Source: Clostridia bacterium | Lineage (GTDB): Bacteria > Bacillota > Clostridia > HGM11327 | DNA: 10,118 nt | Reading direction: 5' to 3' | Assembly (NCBI GenBank): GCA_017935525.1 | Contig: JAGBHJ010000109.1 | Span: forward strand, 1-10,118 | In this document: one piece after another, positions 1 through 5,703 of the stretch | How the letters are laid out: every line of letters starts with the position of its first letter | How positions within the stretch are numbered: the stretch's first letter is position 1 | The notes under the pieces: model-generated | What the model was told of the DNA's origin: nothing | What the model saw: the letters and a program-made list of their open reading frames with translations, nothing else | Databases searched by the model: none | Translations under genes and position numbers: made by a program

Positions 1-201
1 ACGGATGCGGAGGATCAGCGTCAAAGCCGTATTTTTATTACAGAAAAGGGCAGGGAATGCAACGAAATATGCCATTCCAACCTTATCAACGCAGAAAAGC
101 TGACGCTTTTGGGCGTAACTCCCGAGGAGGAGGCTTTTTTGAAGAAATGCCTCACAAAAATGAAAATGAATCTTATCGAAAGCACGGAGAACGATAAATA
201 A
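1..201 (+). CDS. MarR-family transcriptional regulator, C-terminal fragment (partial)
   Basis: The frame is open from base 1 and ends at TAA 199-201, giving the last 66 residues. The gene starts before the window. The fragment begins with TDAEDQRQSRIFITEKGREC. This is the wing of the MarR winged-helix DNA-binding domain: an acidic turn and D-x-R, then a beta strand and the T-E-K-G step into helix 5. A long charged helix with PEEEAFLKKCLTKM follows, which matches the C-terminal dimerisation helix of MarR proteins. MarR proteins are dimeric repressors or activators, often released by small aromatic ligands. Its target cannot be read here. The EpsG-like gene begins 29 bases downstream on the same strand with no terminator between them, so co-transcription is likely. 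The family call rests only on the wing and last helix. Confidence 0.75.
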   Translation, partial: TDAEDQRQSRIFITEKGRECNEICHSNLINAEKLTLLGVTPEEEAFLKKCLTKMKMNLIESTENDK

Positions 202-230
202 TCATTCCCCATGCCAAAGGGTCTTTACAA

Positions 231-1355
231 ATGCTTATATATTTTATTATTTTTGCCCTGTTCTTATTGATCGCCATCGGTGATAAGCTTTACCGCAAGC
301 CGTTGCCCTTTAATAAGAATTTGGTTTTTTCAATAGGTTGCTTTACTGCGGTATTCCTGCTGATGGCATTGCGTCACCCCGTTATGGGCGCGGACCTCGG
401 CTATGGCGACGATTCCAGCGGTTACATCTTTGCATTCCAAAAGTTTGCGGGTATGTCCTGGAAGGAGCTTTGGCAGGGCAGCTTTCAGAATTACGAAAAG
501 GGGTACATGGTATTCAGCAAGCTGGTGGCTACAGTATTCCCCAACACCCAGTTCTTTTTGATCGTGGTCGCCGCGGTGACGTACATCCCCGTATTCTGGC
601 TCATATTCAAAAAAAGCTCCAGCCCCATACTGTCTGCGGCAATATACATGGCTCTGCCCGTATTCTGGGGTTCATTCTCCTCTGTCAGACAGACCGTGGC
701 ATTGGGACTTTGCACCGTTTCCGTGCTGTTTATTGACAAAAAGAAGCTTTGGTACGCCATTCCATTTGCGGCGCTGGTGGGTATTGCCGCCACGATACAC
801 AAGTCATCCATATTCTTTATACTTGCCTATCCCCTGTGCAAAATAAAGCTCAACAGGATAGCAAGCTATATTTCCGCAGGGCTTTTGCTGGTGCTGTGGC
901 TGGTAAGACTGCCCCTTGCAAGGCTTGCGGTGGATGTTGCAGGGCTTGACATTGCACTGGTTGACAACGGCTCCTACAGACTGTTCTTTATCTATCTGGC
1001 AATATACGTTGGGCTTTGCATTTTTGCAGACGACGAGGACAGAGGCTGGTTGAATATGTTCTTTGTGGTGTGCGGCGTACAGATATTGGGCTCAATGATC
1101 ACAAACGTACAAAGGCTTGCCTGGGGCTACATGATACCGCTGGTATTCCTTATCCCCTCCGCCATCAAGCACTTCCCCAAGCAAAAGCTTCAGCCCTATC
1201 TTGAGGTGGCGGCTCTGGCGGCATTCTCTCTGTGGGCGCTTTACGGCTTGTATTCAATGAACGCATGGACTCATTCCGTGCCCTACGTGCCCTTCTGGGA
1301 GGAGGTTCCCACGCAGTCCTTGGCAAACGCCATCACAAGCGTGATAATAAGATGA
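231..1355 (+). CDS. EpsG-family (Wzy-like) polysaccharide biosynthesis membrane protein
   Basis: 374-residue polytopic membrane protein. Hydrophobic segments lie near residues 1-16, 31-47, 107-126, 132-149, 157-170 and onward to the C-terminus. EpsG hallmarks are visible: an arginine and aspartate after the second helix (R48 in ALRHPVMGAD, D55), the YEKGYMVFSKL segment (88-98) matching the family's Y-E-x-G-F/Y loop, and FSSVRQTVALGL (149-160) matching the conserved R-Q helix. EpsG proteins are thought to polymerise or export exopolysaccharide repeat units at the cytoplasmic membrane; that role is inferred from family membership. AAAGG at 216-220 lies ten bases before the ATG. No glycosyltransferase or flippase lies nearby, so it is not in an obvious capsule cluster here. 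It faces the minus-strand operon and shares a terminator with it. Confidence 0.8.
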   Translation: MLIYFIIFALFLLIAIGDKLYRKPLPFNKNLVFSIGCFTAVFLLMALRHPVMGADLGYGDDSSGYIFAFQKFAGMSWKELWQGSFQNYEKGYMVFSKLVATVFPNTQFFLIVVAAVTYIPVFWLIFKKSSSPILSAAIYMALPVFWGSFSSVRQTVALGLCTVSVLFIDKKKLWYAIPFAALVGIAATIHKSSIFFILAYPLCKIKLNRIASYISAGLLLVLWLVRLPLARLAVDVAGLDIALVDNGSYRLFFIYLAIYVGLCIFADDEDRGWLNMFFVVCGVQILGSMITNVQRLAWGYMIPLVFLIPSAIKHFPKQKLQPYLEVAALAAFSLWALYGLYSMNAWTHSVPYVPFWEEVPTQSLANAITSVIIR

Positions 1356-1360
1356 CAACA

Positions 1361-1396
1361 AAAAAGAAGCACTTATGATGATCATAAGTGCTTTTT
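1361..1396. terminator. Bidirectional intrinsic terminator between convergent genes
   Basis: The inverted repeat AGCACTTATGAT (1368-1379) / ATCATAAGTGCT (1381-1392) forms a long hairpin. It is flanked by A-runs on the left (AAAAA, 1361-1365) and T-runs on the right (TTTTT, 1392-1396). Each strand therefore reads as stem plus U-tract. It lies just after the EpsG stop (1355) and just before the uracil-DNA glycosylase stop (1405), so it can end both transcripts. Confidence 0.9.
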
Positions 1397-1404
1397 GTTA
1401 TATA

Positions 1405-1965
1405 TTACTGTATACCGTCCAGCTTTTCCCTTATCTTTTTCATATCCTCCCAAGCGTCCTTTTTCTTATCCTGATCACGCAGGAGTGCTGACGGATGAAA
1501 GGTGGCAATAAAGCTGCATCCCTTTTTCTCGTACCAATTACCTCGGTCACGAGTAATGCGTATATTTCTGTCTATCAGATACCTTGCCGCCGTAGCACCA
1601 AGGCAAACAACTATGTCAGGCTTGATGATGGCAAACTGCTTCCGCAAAAACGGCAAGCACGCCTCTGCCTCATCCTCCTCGGGGACTCTGTTTTGCGGAG
1701 GTCTGCATTTTACAATATTGGCAATATACACCTTTGATCTGTCCAGCCCTATGGAAAGCAGCATTTTATCCAAAAGCTGACCCGCAGGCCCAACAAAGGG
1801 TCTGCCCTGCTTATCCTCCTCTTGCCCGGGGCCCTCACCCACAAACAGTATGCGGCTGTTGACATTACCCTCACCCATAACTGTGTTATTCCTGGTGCGG
1901 CAAAGCCTGCATCCCTCACATACGGATATTGCCGTCCCAACGGCATTCATCTGTTCTTCCTTCAT
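1405..1965 (-). CDS. Family 4 uracil-DNA glycosylase ([4Fe-4S])
   Basis: 186 residues. It removes uracil from DNA (deaminated cytosine) to start base-excision repair in the cytoplasm. Motif A is GEGPGQEED (43-51), motif B is FHPSALLR (156-163), and GRPFVGPAGQLLD (54-66) is the typical loop after motif A. GEGPG separates it from family 5, which usually has an alanine version of this motif. Cysteines C16 and C19 near the N-terminus plus C87 (VKCRPP) and C103 have the spacing of the family's iron-sulfur cluster ligands. Length fits the family. The ATG has an AAGGAG site about seven bases upstream, in the 28-base gap after sigH. It is the last gene of the mgtE-rlmB-rae1-sigH operon and is followed by the bidirectional terminator. 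An internal ATG at codon 6 is a weaker alternative start. Confidence 0.93.
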   Translation of the reverse strand: MKEEQMNAVGTAISVCEGCRLCRTRNNTVMGEGNVNSRILFVGEGPGQEEDKQGRPFVGPAGQLLDKMLLSIGLDRSKVYIANIVKCRPPQNRVPEEDEAEACLPFLRKQFAIIKPDIVVCLGATAARYLIDRNIRITRDRGNWYEKKGCSFIATFHPSALLRDQDKKKDAWEDMKKIREKLDGIQ

Positions 1966-1993
1966 AGTGGCTCCTTAAAGCGACCAAGCGCAT

Positions 1994-2626
1994 TTACGTC
2001 CTTGCGGAGATCTCCTCGGCAGCTCTTGCCGCCTTTTGCTTTATCCTTTGCAGTGCATTATCTATGGACTTTGGCGTTTTGCCCAAATTCCGGGCGATCT
2101 GCTTGTAATCCAGTCCCTCAAGGTACCCGGAAAGCACCAGCACCTCAAAGTCGCTGAGCTTTTCGTTGAGAGTGTCGGAGGCATCGTCTATCTCCTCCTT
2201 GCGTATCATGTCGTCAAGAGGATCGGGGGTTTCCGTAGCGTCCAGCTCATCCACAAGGTAATGCTCCGTGCCGTCGGTATCGCCTATCTCCTTGTACAGA
2301 GAAACGTAGCTGTTCAGCGGAAGATGCTTTTTTCTGTTGGACGCCTTTACCGCAGAAAGTATCTGTCTGGTAATGCACAGCTCCGCAAAGGTCTTAAAGG
2401 ACGCCTCCTTTTGAGGCTGATGATCCCTTATGGCTTTTATCAGGCCTATCATGCCCTCCTGCACAAGGTCGTCATTATCTGCACCCGAGGCATAGCACGA
2501 CCTTGCCCTGAATTTGATGTAATTCTTGAAGCTGTTTACAATAAACTCAATGGCATACACGTTGCCCTCTGCCGCCAGCTTTGCAACCTCGTCCAGCTCC
2601 ATGGCTTCAAAATCGTGCCTTTTCAT
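1994..2626 (-). CDS. sigH: RNA polymerase sigma factor SigH (Spo0H), early sporulation/stationary phase
   Basis: 210 residues, close to the Bacillus protein (about 218). Region 2 spans roughly 15-105, with GADNDDLVQEGMIGLIKAIRD (48-68) as the core-binding and -10 recognition part. KTFAELCITRQILSAVKAS (78-96), followed by RKKHLPLNSYVSL, is nearly identical to the hallmark segment of Bacillus SigH. Region 4 (about 155-200) has the HTH DYKQIARNLGKTPKSIDNALQRIKQK used for -35 recognition. SigH directs RNA polymerase to genes for entry into sporulation, competence and stationary phase. It starts 3 bases after the rae1 stop, and its AGGAG site (2636-2640) lies inside the end of rae1, which suggests translational coupling. 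The order rlmB-rae1-sigH matches Bacillus. It implies a spore-forming organism or a recent descendant of one. Confidence 0.95.
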   Translation of the reverse strand: MKRHDFEAMELDEVAKLAAEGNVYAIEFIVNSFKNYIKFRARSCYASGADNDDLVQEGMIGLIKAIRDHQPQKEASFKTFAELCITRQILSAVKASNRKKHLPLNSYVSLYKEIGDTDGTEHYLVDELDATETPDPLDDMIRKEEIDDASDTLNEKLSDFEVLVLSGYLEGLDYKQIARNLGKTPKSIDNALQRIKQKAARAAEEISART

Positions 2627-2629
2627 CCT

Positions 2630-3160
2630 TTACTGCTCCTGTAGATCCTCTGCGATTTTCTTCAGCATATCCAGCTTATCCTCGCTGAGGCGTTCAAAAA
2701 TATGGTTTGGTCTTTCGTCCTTTGCCTCAAAGCGGGTGGATCTGTCCTTTGTGCACCTTGCCACGTCCGCCTTCAGCTCCATGGCAGAAACTATCAATGC
2801 GCCCTTGGATGACGCAATGGTCTGCTGGAGATGGTCGGAGGTCGCCACCCACACACGGGACTTTTTTGGTGCCTTTTCCATTATGTCGTTCACCAGACGC
2901 TCTATGTAAACGTCGGCGCTTTCGTTCTTTTTTGTATAAACGACCGTCACGTTGCCGTTTTGCTCAATAGTCCGCTTTTGACTGTCGGTTTGGTACGCAT
3001 CAAACACCACGGTTATGCGGTAACCCGTATAGCCTCTGTAATTGTGCATTATGTCGATCAGCTTATCCCTGGCATTCTCAAATGAATGCTTGTCGTTGCC
3101 CTCAAGCAGACCCCAAGTGTTGATTATGTTGTACCCATCGATCAGCAGGTGCTCAACCAC
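2630..3160 (-). CDS. rae1: Rae1/YacP NYN (PIN-like) ribosome-associated endoribonuclease
   Basis: 176 residues of a single NYN domain. The N-terminal strand LLIDGYNII carries the metal-binding D8 and N11. Further conserved acids are D83 in NESADVYIE and D109 in VATSDHLQQ, forming the PIN-like active site. In Bacillus subtilis Rae1 binds the ribosome A site and cleaves mRNAs while they are translated, including in very short ORFs. The start is GTG: the family normally begins just before the hydrophobic strand and no ATG is better placed. The GTG lies inside the end of rlmB (8-base overlap with its TGA), with GAGG about 12 bases upstream, so translation is probably coupled. sigH follows after 3 bases. 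Its presence behind a short leader ORF is notable because Rae1's known targets include short ORFs. Confidence 0.9.
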   Translation of the reverse strand: MVEHLLIDGYNIINTWGLLEGNDKHSFENARDKLIDIMHNYRGYTGYRITVVFDAYQTDSQKRTIEQNGNVTVVYTKKNESADVYIERLVNDIMEKAPKKSRVWVATSDHLQQTIASSKGALIVSAMELKADVARCTKDRSTRFEAKDERPNHIFERLSEDKLDMLKKIAEDLQEQ

Positions 3161-3914
3161 GCTGACGAACTACCTCGTACATCATGATCGCCGCGGCAAC
3201 GGAGGCATTGAGTGAATTGAGTCTGCCCTTTTGCGGTATGGCAAGCACCATATCGCAGGTCTTTTTAATAAGAGGAGTGATGCCCTTGTCCTCACCGCCC
3301 ACAACAAGCGCCAGCGGGATGTTAAGGTCGCTCTTTGTATATTCCGTGCCGTCCATATCTGCGCAAGCGGTCCAAACTCCCTTTTCCTTTAACTCCTCAA
3401 GAGTATTTCTGACGTTGGTCACCTTTGCAATGTGCATATGGTTGACAGCCCCCTCGGAAACTCTGGTTACCGTGGGAGTAATGCCGATGGATCTGTGCTG
3501 GGGAAATACCACACCGTGGGCACCCGCACATTCCGCCGTTCTGATGATCGCACCCAGATTGTGGGGAGAGTTGAGGCCGTCACAGATTATGATAAAGGGC
3601 TTTTCCCCTCTCTCCTCTGCCAAGGCTATCATATCGTCCACAGTCTTATACTCAATGGGTGTGCACAGCGCAATAACGCCCTGGGCATTGCCACCCTCGG
3701 ACATTGTTTCCAGCTTGCGCTTGTCGATCTCGCTGACCTGAACGTGCATCGCTCTTGCTTTTTCCACGATATCTCTGTTCATTTCCTTTGCGATATATAT
3801 CTTCTCTATTGCTCTGCCCGATCTTAAAAGCTCAAATACGGCATTTCTGCCTTCAACAACGGAGCTTTCGTCCCTTGCGGAGATATTCATCCCCTTATCA
3901 TTTGTTCTATCCAT
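3153..3914 (-). CDS. rlmB: 23S rRNA 2'-O-ribose methyltransferase RlmB (TrmH/SpoU family)
   Basis: 253 residues. It methylates a ribose 2'-OH in 23S rRNA (G2251 in E. coli numbering) using S-adenosylmethionine. An N-terminal substrate-binding domain (VVEGRNAVFELL, about 19-31) is followed by the SPOUT knot domain. SpoU motif 1 is CDGLNSPHNLGAIIRTAE, motif 2 is VVGGEDKGI, and motif 3 is IPQKGRLNSLNASVAAAI. The catalytic Arg of motif 1, Glu of motif 2 and Asn of motif 3 are all present. I place the start at ATG 3914 because GGAGG sits five bases before it. The frame can be extended to a TTG at 3926, but that would put the ribosome binding site inside the gene and the TTG has no site of its own. 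It lies 24 bases after mgtE and overlaps rae1. Confidence 0.93.
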   Translation of the reverse strand: MDRTNDKGMNISARDESSVVEGRNAVFELLRSGRAIEKIYIAKEMNRDIVEKARAMHVQVSEIDKRKLETMSEGGNAQGVIALCTPIEYKTVDDMIALAEERGEKPFIIICDGLNSPHNLGAIIRTAECAGAHGVVFPQHRSIGITPTVTRVSEGAVNHMHIAKVTNVRNTLEELKEKGVWTACADMDGTEYTKSDLNIPLALVVGGEDKGITPLIKKTCDMVLAIPQKGRLNSLNASVAAAIMMYEVVRQRG

Positions 3915-3938
3915 TACTTCCTCCAAGGTTTATTGCCA

Positions 3939-5306
3939 TCATATGCCCAAAACAGCGCTTGCCACCGCAAAATATACCAGCAATGCCAGCGCATCAACAA
4001 TAGTGGTGATAAAGGGACTTGCCATTACCGCAGGATCAAAGCCTATCTTCTTTGCCACAATGGGCAACGTGGAGCCCACCAGCTTTGCTATAACCACCGC
4101 AGTAAACAGTGTTACACATATAACTGCACCGATCTCAAGGCTGATATTTGAGCCGAGGATCATGTTATCCACCACCAATATCTTCAAAAAGTTTACCGCC
4201 GCCAGGGTCACACCCATCATCAGCGAAACTCTGAATTCCTTCCACCATATCCTAAAGATGTCCTCCATCCTTATCTCATCCAGCGCCAGACCTCTCACAA
4301 TGGTGGCTGAAGCCTGACCACCTGCGTTGCCGCCCGTATCCATCAGCATGGGTATAAACGCAGTCAATGCCGGGAATACCGCCAGCGCATCCTCAAAGGA
4401 GGATATTATCTTGCCCGTAAAGGTAGCCGATATCATAAGAAGCAGCAGCCACGGTATTCTGTTTTTCCATATCTGCCACACGCTCTGCCTCAGATAGGGC
4501 TTATCCGCATGGACGATAGCAGCCATGGTTTCGATATCCTCTGTAACCTCTTTTTCCAATACGTCCATGGCGTCGTCAACGGTTACGATACCCACGAGTC
4601 TGTTTTCCCCGTCCACAACGGGCATTGCCAGCAAGCCGTACTTACTGAAGTTCATCGCAACGTCCTCTCGCTTGTCGTGAGTGTGGGCTATGATAGCGTG
4701 GGTGTCCATAAGGTCGGATATTATTGCCGATCTGTCGGCGATCAACAGCTGATGCACGGTCACCACGCCCTCAAGTATTCTGAACCTGTCCGTTACGTAG
4801 CAGGTATATACGGTCTCCTTGTCGATGGCGGTTTCCTTTATCTTTGCAAAGGCCTCCTCCACAGTCATATCAGCCTTCAGGTCAACAAACTCGATAGTCA
4901 TAATGCTGCCTGCGCTGTCATCGGGATAATTCAAAAGCTGATTGATATACACTCTTGTGTCAACCGACGTGTTCTTTAACAGACGGCTGACAAGGTTTGC
5001 GGGCATCTCACCCAGCATATCCACAGTATCGTCAAGGAACATATCGTCAAGGACCTCTCTGAGCTCCTTATCAGACATTGCCTCCAATATCTGCTGCTGT
5101 GCATCAGGCTCCATGTATGAGAAAACGTCTGCGGCGTCGTCCTTATTCAGCAATCTGAACAAACGTATTGCATTCTCCTTTGACACATCGTCAAACAGCT
5201 CCGCAATATCAACGTTGTTCATCTCGCTCAGCACTTCCCTTACCTTGCCAAACTGCTTCCCCTCCAAAAGCTCTATTACGTCAAAAACCTCTTCTATTTC
5301 TTCCAT
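3939..5306 (-). CDS. mgtE: Magnesium transporter/channel MgtE
   Basis: 455 residues with the standard MgtE plan. A cytosolic N domain of helical repeats (about 1-128) is followed by PDDSAGSIMT (128-137) and two CBS domains (about 138-255). A plug helix (about 256-280) leads to five membrane helices (about 285-455). Pore signatures are PMLMDTGGNAGGQASATIVRG (319-339) and DPAVMASPFITTIVDAL (424-440); D438 matches the pore aspartate that binds Mg2+ in the Thermus channel. In that family the N and CBS domains bind Mg2+ and close the pore when internal Mg2+ is high. The ATG has a strong GGAGG eight bases upstream. It is the first large gene of the operon, 20 bases after a 33-codon leader ORF. The leader shows no recognisable M-box, so control by that leader is the inferred alternative. 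Confidence 0.95.
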   Translation of the reverse strand: MEEIEEVFDVIELLEGKQFGKVREVLSEMNNVDIAELFDDVSKENAIRLFRLLNKDDAADVFSYMEPDAQQQILEAMSDKELREVLDDMFLDDTVDMLGEMPANLVSRLLKNTSVDTRVYINQLLNYPDDSAGSIMTIEFVDLKADMTVEEAFAKIKETAIDKETVYTCYVTDRFRILEGVVTVHQLLIADRSAIISDLMDTHAIIAHTHDKREDVAMNFSKYGLLAMPVVDGENRLVGIVTVDDAMDVLEKEVTEDIETMAAIVHADKPYLRQSVWQIWKNRIPWLLLLMISATFTGKIISSFEDALAVFPALTAFIPMLMDTGGNAGGQASATIVRGLALDEIRMEDIFRIWWKEFRVSLMMGVTLAAVNFLKILVVDNMILGSNISLEIGAVICVTLFTAVVIAKLVGSTLPIVAKKIGFDPAVMASPFITTIVDALALLVYFAVASAVLGI

Positions 5307-5326
5307 ATTACGCTCCTCCTTGTTTT

Positions 5327-5428
5327 TTAATATGCCAAAGAGTGCGTTACCTCCTCATAAAGGATGAACGCATTCTTTGTACGGTTGATTACAATAAACC
5401 TTCTCGATCGACTGGGTATAGGATCCAT
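5327..5428 (-). CDS. 33-residue leader peptide ORF upstream of mgtE (candidate Mg2+/translation sensor)
   Basis: ATG at 5428 down to TAA at 5327. AAGGAG (5438-5443) lies nine bases before the ATG, so initiation is well supported. The peptide begins MDPIPSRSRR, continues with a hydrophobic/basic stretch (FIVINRTKNAFIL) and ends YEEVTHSLAY. No membrane helix or signal peptide is evident. It starts about 60 bases after the predicted transcription start and ends 20 bases before mgtE, whose own site (GGAGG) lies just past its stop. The start resembles by eye the enterobacterial MgtL leader (MEPDPTPLPRRR), where early acidic/proline codons destabilise the ribosome at low Mg2+. The resemblance is in pattern, not proven homology, because MgtL controls a P-type ATPase gene. 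I do not recognise this peptide from a named family. It could instead be a small structural protein or a chance ORF over a structured leader. Confidence 0.6.
   Translation of the reverse strand: MDPIPSRSRRFIVINRTKNAFILYEEVTHSLAY
5336..5379 (-). promoter_or_regulatory. Hairpin inside the leader ORF, just upstream of the mgtE ribosome binding site
   Basis: The arms CAAAGAATGCGTT (5379-5367 on the minus strand) and AACGCACTCTTTG (5348-5336) pair over 12 of 13 positions with one A/C mismatch. The 18-base apical part can itself pair TCCT with AGGA. No U-tract follows, so it is not a terminator. It overlaps codons of the second half of the leader peptide, so a translating ribosome must melt it. 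The loop contains TCCTT, which is complementary to the AAGGA of the mgtE ribosome binding site. A structure that masks or frees mgtE initiation depending on leader translation is therefore possible. Confidence 0.5.
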
Positions 5429-5446
5429 AGCGCTCATCTCCTTTTT

Positions 5447-5485
5447 GAGTAAAATATTTGGTGAAGTATATATCATCACTTACTC
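5447..5485 (-). promoter_or_regulatory. 5'-end stem-loop of the mgtE operon transcript
   Basis: On the minus strand, GAGTAA followed directly by GTGA (5485-5476) can pair with TCAC (5464-5461) and TTACTC (5452-5447), leaving an eight-base bulge. It begins within a few bases of the predicted transcription start and ends just before the leader ORF's ribosome binding site. It may stabilise the mRNA 5' end or set access to the leader start. It does not look like an M-box or another riboswitch I know. Confidence 0.35.
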
Positions 5486-5493
5486 CATTGTAA

Positions 5494-5522
5494 ATTATAT
5501 CACGGTTTTCAAAAAAATACAA
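5494..5522 (-). promoter_or_regulatory. Sigma-A promoter of the mgtE-rlmB-rae1-sigH-udg operon
   Basis: On the minus strand, -35 TTGTAT (5522-5517) and -10 TATAAT (5499-5494) are separated by 17 bases, with TGA just before the -10 giving an extended -10. Transcription would start near 5488. The upstream DNA is A/T-rich. No sigma-H-type promoter was identified inside the operon, so sigH probably depends at least partly on this promoter. Confidence 0.75.
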
Positions 5523-5596
5523 TAGCCAATTTTCTTCTTTGCAGAAACAAAGTTTTTTCGGATATTTTCCGTAAAAGAAAATACTATATTTGGAAT

Positions 5597-5613
5597 GGGA
5601 AAGAGCTTTTCCC
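5597..5613 (+). promoter_or_regulatory. Inverted repeat abutting the nahK -35 box (candidate operator)
   Basis: GGGAAA-GAGCT-TTTCCC is a 6-bp inverted repeat with a near-symmetric centre that ends two bases before the TTGACT -35 box. Placement right against a consensus promoter suggests a site for a dimeric regulator of the sugar-kinase operon. No regulator gene is adjacent, and I cannot match it confidently to a known operator. Confidence 0.4.
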
Positions 5614-5615
5614 CG

Positions 5616-5644
5616 TTGACTTATATGGTTTTTTCTGTTATAAT
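5616..5644 (+). promoter_or_regulatory. Sigma-A promoter of the nahK-rbsK operon
   Basis: TTGACT (5616-5621), 17 bases, TATAAT (5639-5644), with TGT before the -10 as an extended element. This is nearly full consensus. The start would be near 5651, giving a leader of about 100 bases to the nahK ATG. It diverges from the mgtE operon promoter about 95 bases away. Confidence 0.85.
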
Positions 5645-5651
5645 TAACAAT

Positions 5652-5678
5652 AGAGATAGTTTAGGCATAAGCCTCTCT
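5652..5678 (+). promoter_or_regulatory. 5'-end hairpin of the nahK leader
   Basis: AGAG (5652-5655) and AGGC (5663-5666) can pair with GCCT and CTCT (5671-5678) around an ATAA loop, leaving a seven-base bulge. It sits at the very start of the predicted transcript and probably acts as a 5' stabiliser. The fold is judged by eye. Confidence 0.3.
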
Positions 5679-5703
5679 GTAGCGTAATATAATATGAGGA
5701 GCT

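Noticed and set aside
2036..2644. 202-codon plus-strand open frame opposite sigH
   Set aside because: sigH is unmistakable on the other strand; the opposite frame has no recognisable motif and is explained by codon bias.
3184..3741. 185-codon plus-strand open frame opposite rlmB
   Set aside because: Antisense shadow of the conserved methyltransferase; no family features.
5307..5488. M-box Mg2+ riboswitch before mgtE
   Set aside because: Expected from gene context, but I could not find its conserved blocks or a terminator; a covariance search would settle it.
5688..5693. Second TATAAT just before ATG 5694
   Set aside because: No -35 at 16-18 bases and it would start transcription inside the nahK leader; the promoter at 5616-5644 is far better.
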